DNA of 5,862 bases from Actinomycetota bacterium (GTDB taxonomy: Bacteria > Actinomycetota > Thermoleophilia > Solirubrobacterales > Solirubrobacteraceae), in assembly GCA_005883905.1 (NCBI GenBank), contig VAYD01000268.1, forward strand, positions 1 through 5,862, in the 5' to 3' direction. The translations under genes were made by a program, and so were the position numbers. The notes below the pieces were generated by a model that was given only the letters and a program-made list of their open reading frames with translations, was not told where the DNA came from and made no database searches. Positions 5,446-5,862 of the stretch are shown here, piece by piece (position 1 is the first letter of the stretch; every line of letters starts with the position of its first letter).

Positions 5446-5862
5446 TGAAGGTGTTCGTGACCGGCGCCGCCGGGATGCTCGGCCATCGCGTCGTCGCGGT
5501 GGCGCGCGAGCGCGGCCACGAGGCGGTCGGATCGGACATCGACGACCTCGACCTGACCGACGCGCAGGCGGTCCGCGAGCGGCTCTCGGCGGAGGGTCCC
5601 GACGCGGTCGTCAACTGCGCGGCCTACACCGACGTCGACGGCGCCGAGACCGCCGAGGACCTCGCCACGCTGGTCAACGGCGCCGCGGCGGGCCACGTGG
5701 CCGCGGCGTGCGCGGCGGCCGGAGCCTTCCTGGTCCACGTCTCCACCGACTACGTCTTCGCCGGCGACGCGTCGCGCCCGTACGTCGAGTCCGACGCGCG
5801 GGCGCCGCGGACCGCCTACGGGCGCTCCAAGCTCGCCGGCGAGCGAGCCGTCGCGCAGGCCG
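5445..5862 (+). CDS. rmlD: dTDP-4-dehydrorhamnose reductase (3' end outside window)
   Basis: The visible 139 residues are the N-terminal Rossmann half of an RmlD-type extended short-chain dehydrogenase, which reduces dTDP-4-dehydro-L-rhamnose to dTDP-L-rhamnose with NAD(P)H. Seen directly: the glycine motif TGAAGMLG (G7, G10, G13), the family signature NCAAYTDVDGAE (57-68), STDYVFAG (100-107) and the catalytic Y125/K129 pair in YGRSKLAGE. The family usually has VFDG where this protein has VFAG (A106), a small deviation of unknown effect. The ATG lies in a TGATG overlap with the rmlA stop, with GGGA 7 nt upstream, so the two are almost certainly co-transcribed and translationally coupled. The gene runs off the window about halfway through its expected length of roughly 290 residues. 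Confidence 0.92.
   Translation, partial: MKVFVTGAAGMLGHRVVAVARERGHEAVGSDIDDLDLTDAQAVRERLSAEGPDAVVNCAAYTDVDGAETAEDLATLVNGAAAGHVAAACAAAGAFLVHVSTDYVFAGDASRPYVESDARAPRTAYGRSKLAGERAVAQA

Noticed and set aside
1..5862. CRISPR array, tRNA/rRNA genes, insertion sequence or attachment site
   Set aside because: No regularly spaced repeats, RNA-gene signatures, transposase motifs or terminal inverted repeats were seen.

Overview
The window is very GC-rich, with almost every third codon position G or C and many GTG/TTG start candidates. It carries a fused PafB-PafC-type WYL regulator and a long-form RmlA. Together these suggest an actinobacterium, perhaps a Thermoleophilia/Solirubrobacterales-type lineage. 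The taxonomic guess is inference from gene content and composition only.

Layout. (1) Positions 2-1390 (+) hold the C-terminal 462 residues of a tandem WYL regulator: the tail of a PafB-like half, a linker carrying a perfect DNA hairpin, then a complete PafC-like half. (2) Positions 1416-2093 (+) encode an OmpR/PhoB-type response regulator that starts 25 nt after the WYL gene. (3) Positions 3481-2099 (-) encode a membrane histidine kinase facing the regulator, with only 5 nt between the two stop codons. (4) Upstream of the kinase on the same strand lie two small genes. One is a 63-residue helical protein with a His/Asp-rich tail (3846-3655). The other is a 51-residue TTG-initiated membrane protein (3650-3495), easily missed because it lacks an ATG. 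The three look like one minus-strand operon. (5) A 68-bp divergent intergenic region (3847-3914) separates that operon from a plus-strand operon. (6) That operon contains a small split-barrel flavin/deazaflavin-type protein (3915-4382), then rmlA (glucose-1-phosphate thymidylyltransferase, to 5445), then the start of rmlD (dTDP-4-dehydrorhamnose reductase, from 5445 to the window edge).

How the genes work together. rmlA and rmlD encode the first and last steps of dTDP-L-rhamnose synthesis, and their TGATG overlap suggests translational coupling. The kinase and response regulator are probably a cognate pair despite lying on opposite strands. Their signal is unknown, and the two small proteins encoded ahead of the kinase are candidates for accessory or sensor-modulating components. 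The WYL regulator belongs to a family known for controlling the mycobacterial DNA-damage response, but nothing here shows its targets.

The least expected items are the small-protein pair ahead of the kinase, the convergent kinase/regulator arrangement, and rmlA, whose family-standard first codon is ATT with a well-spaced Shine-Dalgarno sequence.
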